From contig QVOM02000103.1 in NCBI GenBank assembly GCA_003586115.2, positions 2,604,001-2,668,000 of the forward strand: a stretch of 64,000 bases of DNA. The letters are read 5' to 3'. This document shows, piece by piece, positions 61,431-64,000 of this stretch. The notes below the pieces were generated by a model. That model was not told the origin of the DNA and ran no database searches. It was given only the letters and a program-made list of their open reading frames with translations. Source of the DNA: Salvator merianae (Eukaryota > Chordata > Lepidosauria > Squamata > Teiidae). The translations under genes were made by a program, and so were the position numbers. How positions within the stretch are numbered: position 1 is the first letter of the stretch; each line of letters starts with the position of its first letter.

Positions 61431-63384
61431 GTCATTTAAAGTGGCATTTTATGTTGAATTTGGAGAAATCATTTGTTTTATCAGTTGTGTTGAACATTCT
61501 TCTTGATTGTTTTTTTGCAAACAGTTGACAGTTTGTACATTCTGCAAATAAACCTGTTTTCCAGTGGGGGCTGAATGATATTCGCCGCATTCCGACACAG
61601 CATTTAATCAGTTTACAGGCCATCTTCAGTTGCTGCTGGCCTGACATGATCTTGCCTTTTCATAGTTTTTCTGAACCAAATAGGCAAAATCCAGACTACT
61701 TTGCATTCGGATTTAATGACTTCTCAAGCCATTCCAGATCGCTAGCTGGCTTTACTTTGCAATGAGAGAATGCGGAAGGAGACTATTTGGGAAGGACTGT
61801 ACTTTTTGGGGGACATGCAGAAGGAGGACTTCCCATTTCCTGCTGTCCAATGACAGATTTTGTGGGTGGGCAGGAAGCACAGTAGTTCCTTCCACCTCCA
61901 TTATCCCCCCTTCCCCAGCTGCCAGGAGAAAAGAAAACCATCCTCCATTTTTCTTTGCTAAACTGTGTTCCTTTCTCTTCCTTTATTTCTCATTCAACAC
62001 TGCCAGGAAGAAATTAAAGGCTTCCTCCACTTCCATCTGCTGATTAAACCAAAAAACAGACTGCACCTGTTTGGGGGTGAAGTCCTCTTGCCCCAACAGA
62101 GAACCCACTCAGTATCAGTTTTGTCAGTGGCAGCACAAAGCTACATAGTGGGACACATGCCACTGTGGATGTCTCGGGGGAGGTGAGGCAGAATCCATTT
62201 GCTGGCCATTAACTACACTATCATGATAATAGAGCCCCCACATGTTCTCCCCCCATGTTTCCTCCTCTCCCTGCTCTTGCACTACTCTTAAATTGCACAA
62301 CTGTGCAAAAGTGCAACACAATGGAGCAGAAATCTCCATATGCCCTTTAAGAAGCTTAATTGTGTGGTACATGTGGTATTAAAGTTCTGCTTGGGTAGAT
62401 ACAGGCTGGAGGGGGTAGAAGGAGCAAACAGCAAATGACTAGTAACGCCGCCAAGTGAATCCATGTTCTGAGACAGCAGCGGGTACATACAGAGGGTAGA
62501 ACTTTATTTGCTTGCCCCTGTGAAGTAAAGATTTGAATGTTGGGACTGCAACCACTTACTGACTGCATGGGTAGGAGAATCTGGCAAGGGATGGAGGCAG
62601 AAAAGATACACTTTCCCCATACTAAGCACGGGAAACATCAATGTGCGAAGAAGCAAGTCCGAATTGAGTCCATGTTAAAATGCAAATGTGGGAATGATCA
62701 GAAGATGAACTCAGTTCTAGTACTCTTCTGATACGGATTAAAGTTAGGATGTTGGACCACGCCGTTTGAGTGCAACTGTACAAAGTGTACAATAAGCTTT
62801 CTCCCTTTGTTGATTTTAGGACTTGTGTCTGCAAAGAGATGAAGGGATATTTCACAGTTCCTTGAGATCTTTTACTGGACTGCCTTTCTGCCTGCCTAAT
62901 ATTGCTTTCTTTTGCAAACTTGCATCTCCACTGGAAGAATACTTTTGATCAAGAGAAATTAGTTCTCTGATTTAATACTTTGTTGCTGTCTTGGGGGGGA
63001 GACCAATGATACGATCTTGCTTGCATGCTGCTATTATGAATCTCTCTGTTCCATCTATGTTTGTGCATAGGGATGGGATAAGTATGTAAACTCTCTCCCA
63101 ACAGGACAGGTCTGCATCGCCTGCCTGCCCTGGGCAAAAAATGAAAGTCATTGCCGCCAGTGTTGCTGCTGTGTCCATACAGACACCTTTTGACTGCTAT
63201 TCCAGAATTCCGCCTCCACTGCATGAGCAAACTTTCTTTCCAGCATTCGAGGACAAGTGCGTTCAGGGCACTTCAGGCATCCAGCTGGTGATGGTGTGAT
63301 TCAGGCAGAAGAGAATTACTGTAGTTCTAATTAAATATGGGTATTGTATATGTATGAACACTATATATGATCAGTTCCATTTCA

Positions 63385-63545
63385 AATGGGATGGGAGTGG
63401 CTGTAGAGTTGTTGCCTGAAAAACAGAGGATTGCTGGTTCAATCCTCAACATCTCCTGATAAGGGCGGATGTCATGGTTGAGTCTTTGAAGATGCCTGGA
63501 GATAGGCTGGACTGAATGGTACTGAAGGACAACAGAAGCTTAGGA
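63385..63545 (+). mobile_element. tRNA-derived SINE, diverged
   Basis: GGATGGGAGTGGCTGTAGAG contains an A-box-like stretch. GGTTCAATCCTCAACATCTC fits a Pol III B box (GGTTCAATCC) followed by the CATCTCC of the common squamate tRNA SINE. Downstream, GGCTGGACTGAATGGTACTG corresponds to that family's GAGCTAGATGGACCAATGGT. It is eroded and has no clear poly-A tail. Confidence 0.55.
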
Positions 63546-64000
63546 ATAAGTTTTCTTTAAATGAGTGAGATTTGGAAAAGAATCACTTTCAAAAACAACT
63601 ACCAGGCTCTGGTAGTGCAAGTGAAATAATTTGCAAGTGTAGCATTTGGTGGTGATTTTACCTTTAAAAAAAAAGAAAAGAAAAGTAAAAAGGCTTTTCT
63701 TAATTTCTTTCCTAGTCCTTTAGTGAGATTTCAGTTGCTGGGCTGTTATCACGGGCACAGAACTGTTGAATGTATGCATATATTTGTGTCCTCCTCTGCA
63801 GAAAATACTTCTAGGACTGTGTTGCGTGTGAGTTGTTTGGAAAGCAAAAATATCAGCTACTGTGCTCCTTTGTGGATGGCGAAAGATTTTGTTACAATTG
63901 TGAGGACGAGAGGGAACAAAAGGAAGTCACAATGGAAGTATACGTAGTGAGTTCTTCTTGGCACAGAGGAAATTTTACAAAGATAAATGACTTTGTATCC

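Larger units (their letters stand above)
49669..64000 (+). other. PPARGC1A: PPARGC1A intron 2, 5' portion (continues past window)
   Basis: Starts GTAAGA. I looked for exon 3 (which should encode a KIDEENEANLL-like start) in the six-frame translations and did not find it, so the intron is longer than 14.3 kb. A long intron 2 is expected from other vertebrates. It contains a CR1 tail, LINE and SINE fragments, nested MITE/hAT and a Tc1 remnant, listed separately. A T run lies at about 57441-57455. The stretches 52900-58300 and 61650-63380 show nothing recognisable. Confidence 0.8.

Noticed and set aside
49669..64000. PPARGC1A exon 3
   Set aside because: No translation resembling the expected acidic continuation or the LKKLL receptor box was found in any frame, so the exon is beyond the window.

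Overview
This is a non-coding-rich stretch of vertebrate nuclear DNA. It is probably from a sauropsid, most likely a squamate reptile. That rests on the sauropsid-like PPARGC1A sequence, CR1/L3-type LINE debris, 5S-rRNA- and tRNA-derived SINE remnants, and many terminal-inverted-repeat DNA transposons. The species cannot be named from the sequence alone.

The only host gene I can support is the 5' end of PPARGC1A (PGC-1alpha), on the + strand. A proximal promoter with a perfect CRE (41468-41475) precedes a leader and coding exon 1 (41700-41747, MAWDMCNQDSVWSDIE). Intron 1 is 7.7 kb. Coding exon 2 (49489-49668, 60 codons) encodes the start of the acidic activation domain. Exon 3 is not in the window, so intron 2 runs beyond position 64000.

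Positions 1-41400 are the 5' intergenic flank, filled with transposon remains. They include a rearranged L3/CR1-like LINE (0.4-2.5 kb), a decayed copy of a poorly classified repeat ORF (9.26-10.89 kb, holding both runs of ambiguous bases), a chain of three hairpins (11.6-11.87 kb) and many PIF/Harbinger-like MITEs (about 12.7-31 kb, some nested). A GC-rich hAT-type element with a perfect 8-bp target duplication lies at 22539-23344. A GC-rich MITE at 27468-28253 carries a perfect CRE at the tip of a 37-bp-arm hairpin. Intron 2 holds a CR1 3' end, a MITE split by a hAT-like insertion, a decayed Tc1 element and a tRNA-type SINE.

Two non-gene signals deserve attention. A 64-nt inverted repeat (62/64 identical) brackets PPARGC1A exon 2. 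The promoter also has a Z-DNA-prone tract about 35 bp upstream of the CRE. Nearly all other open reading frames look like chance ORFs or transposon debris.
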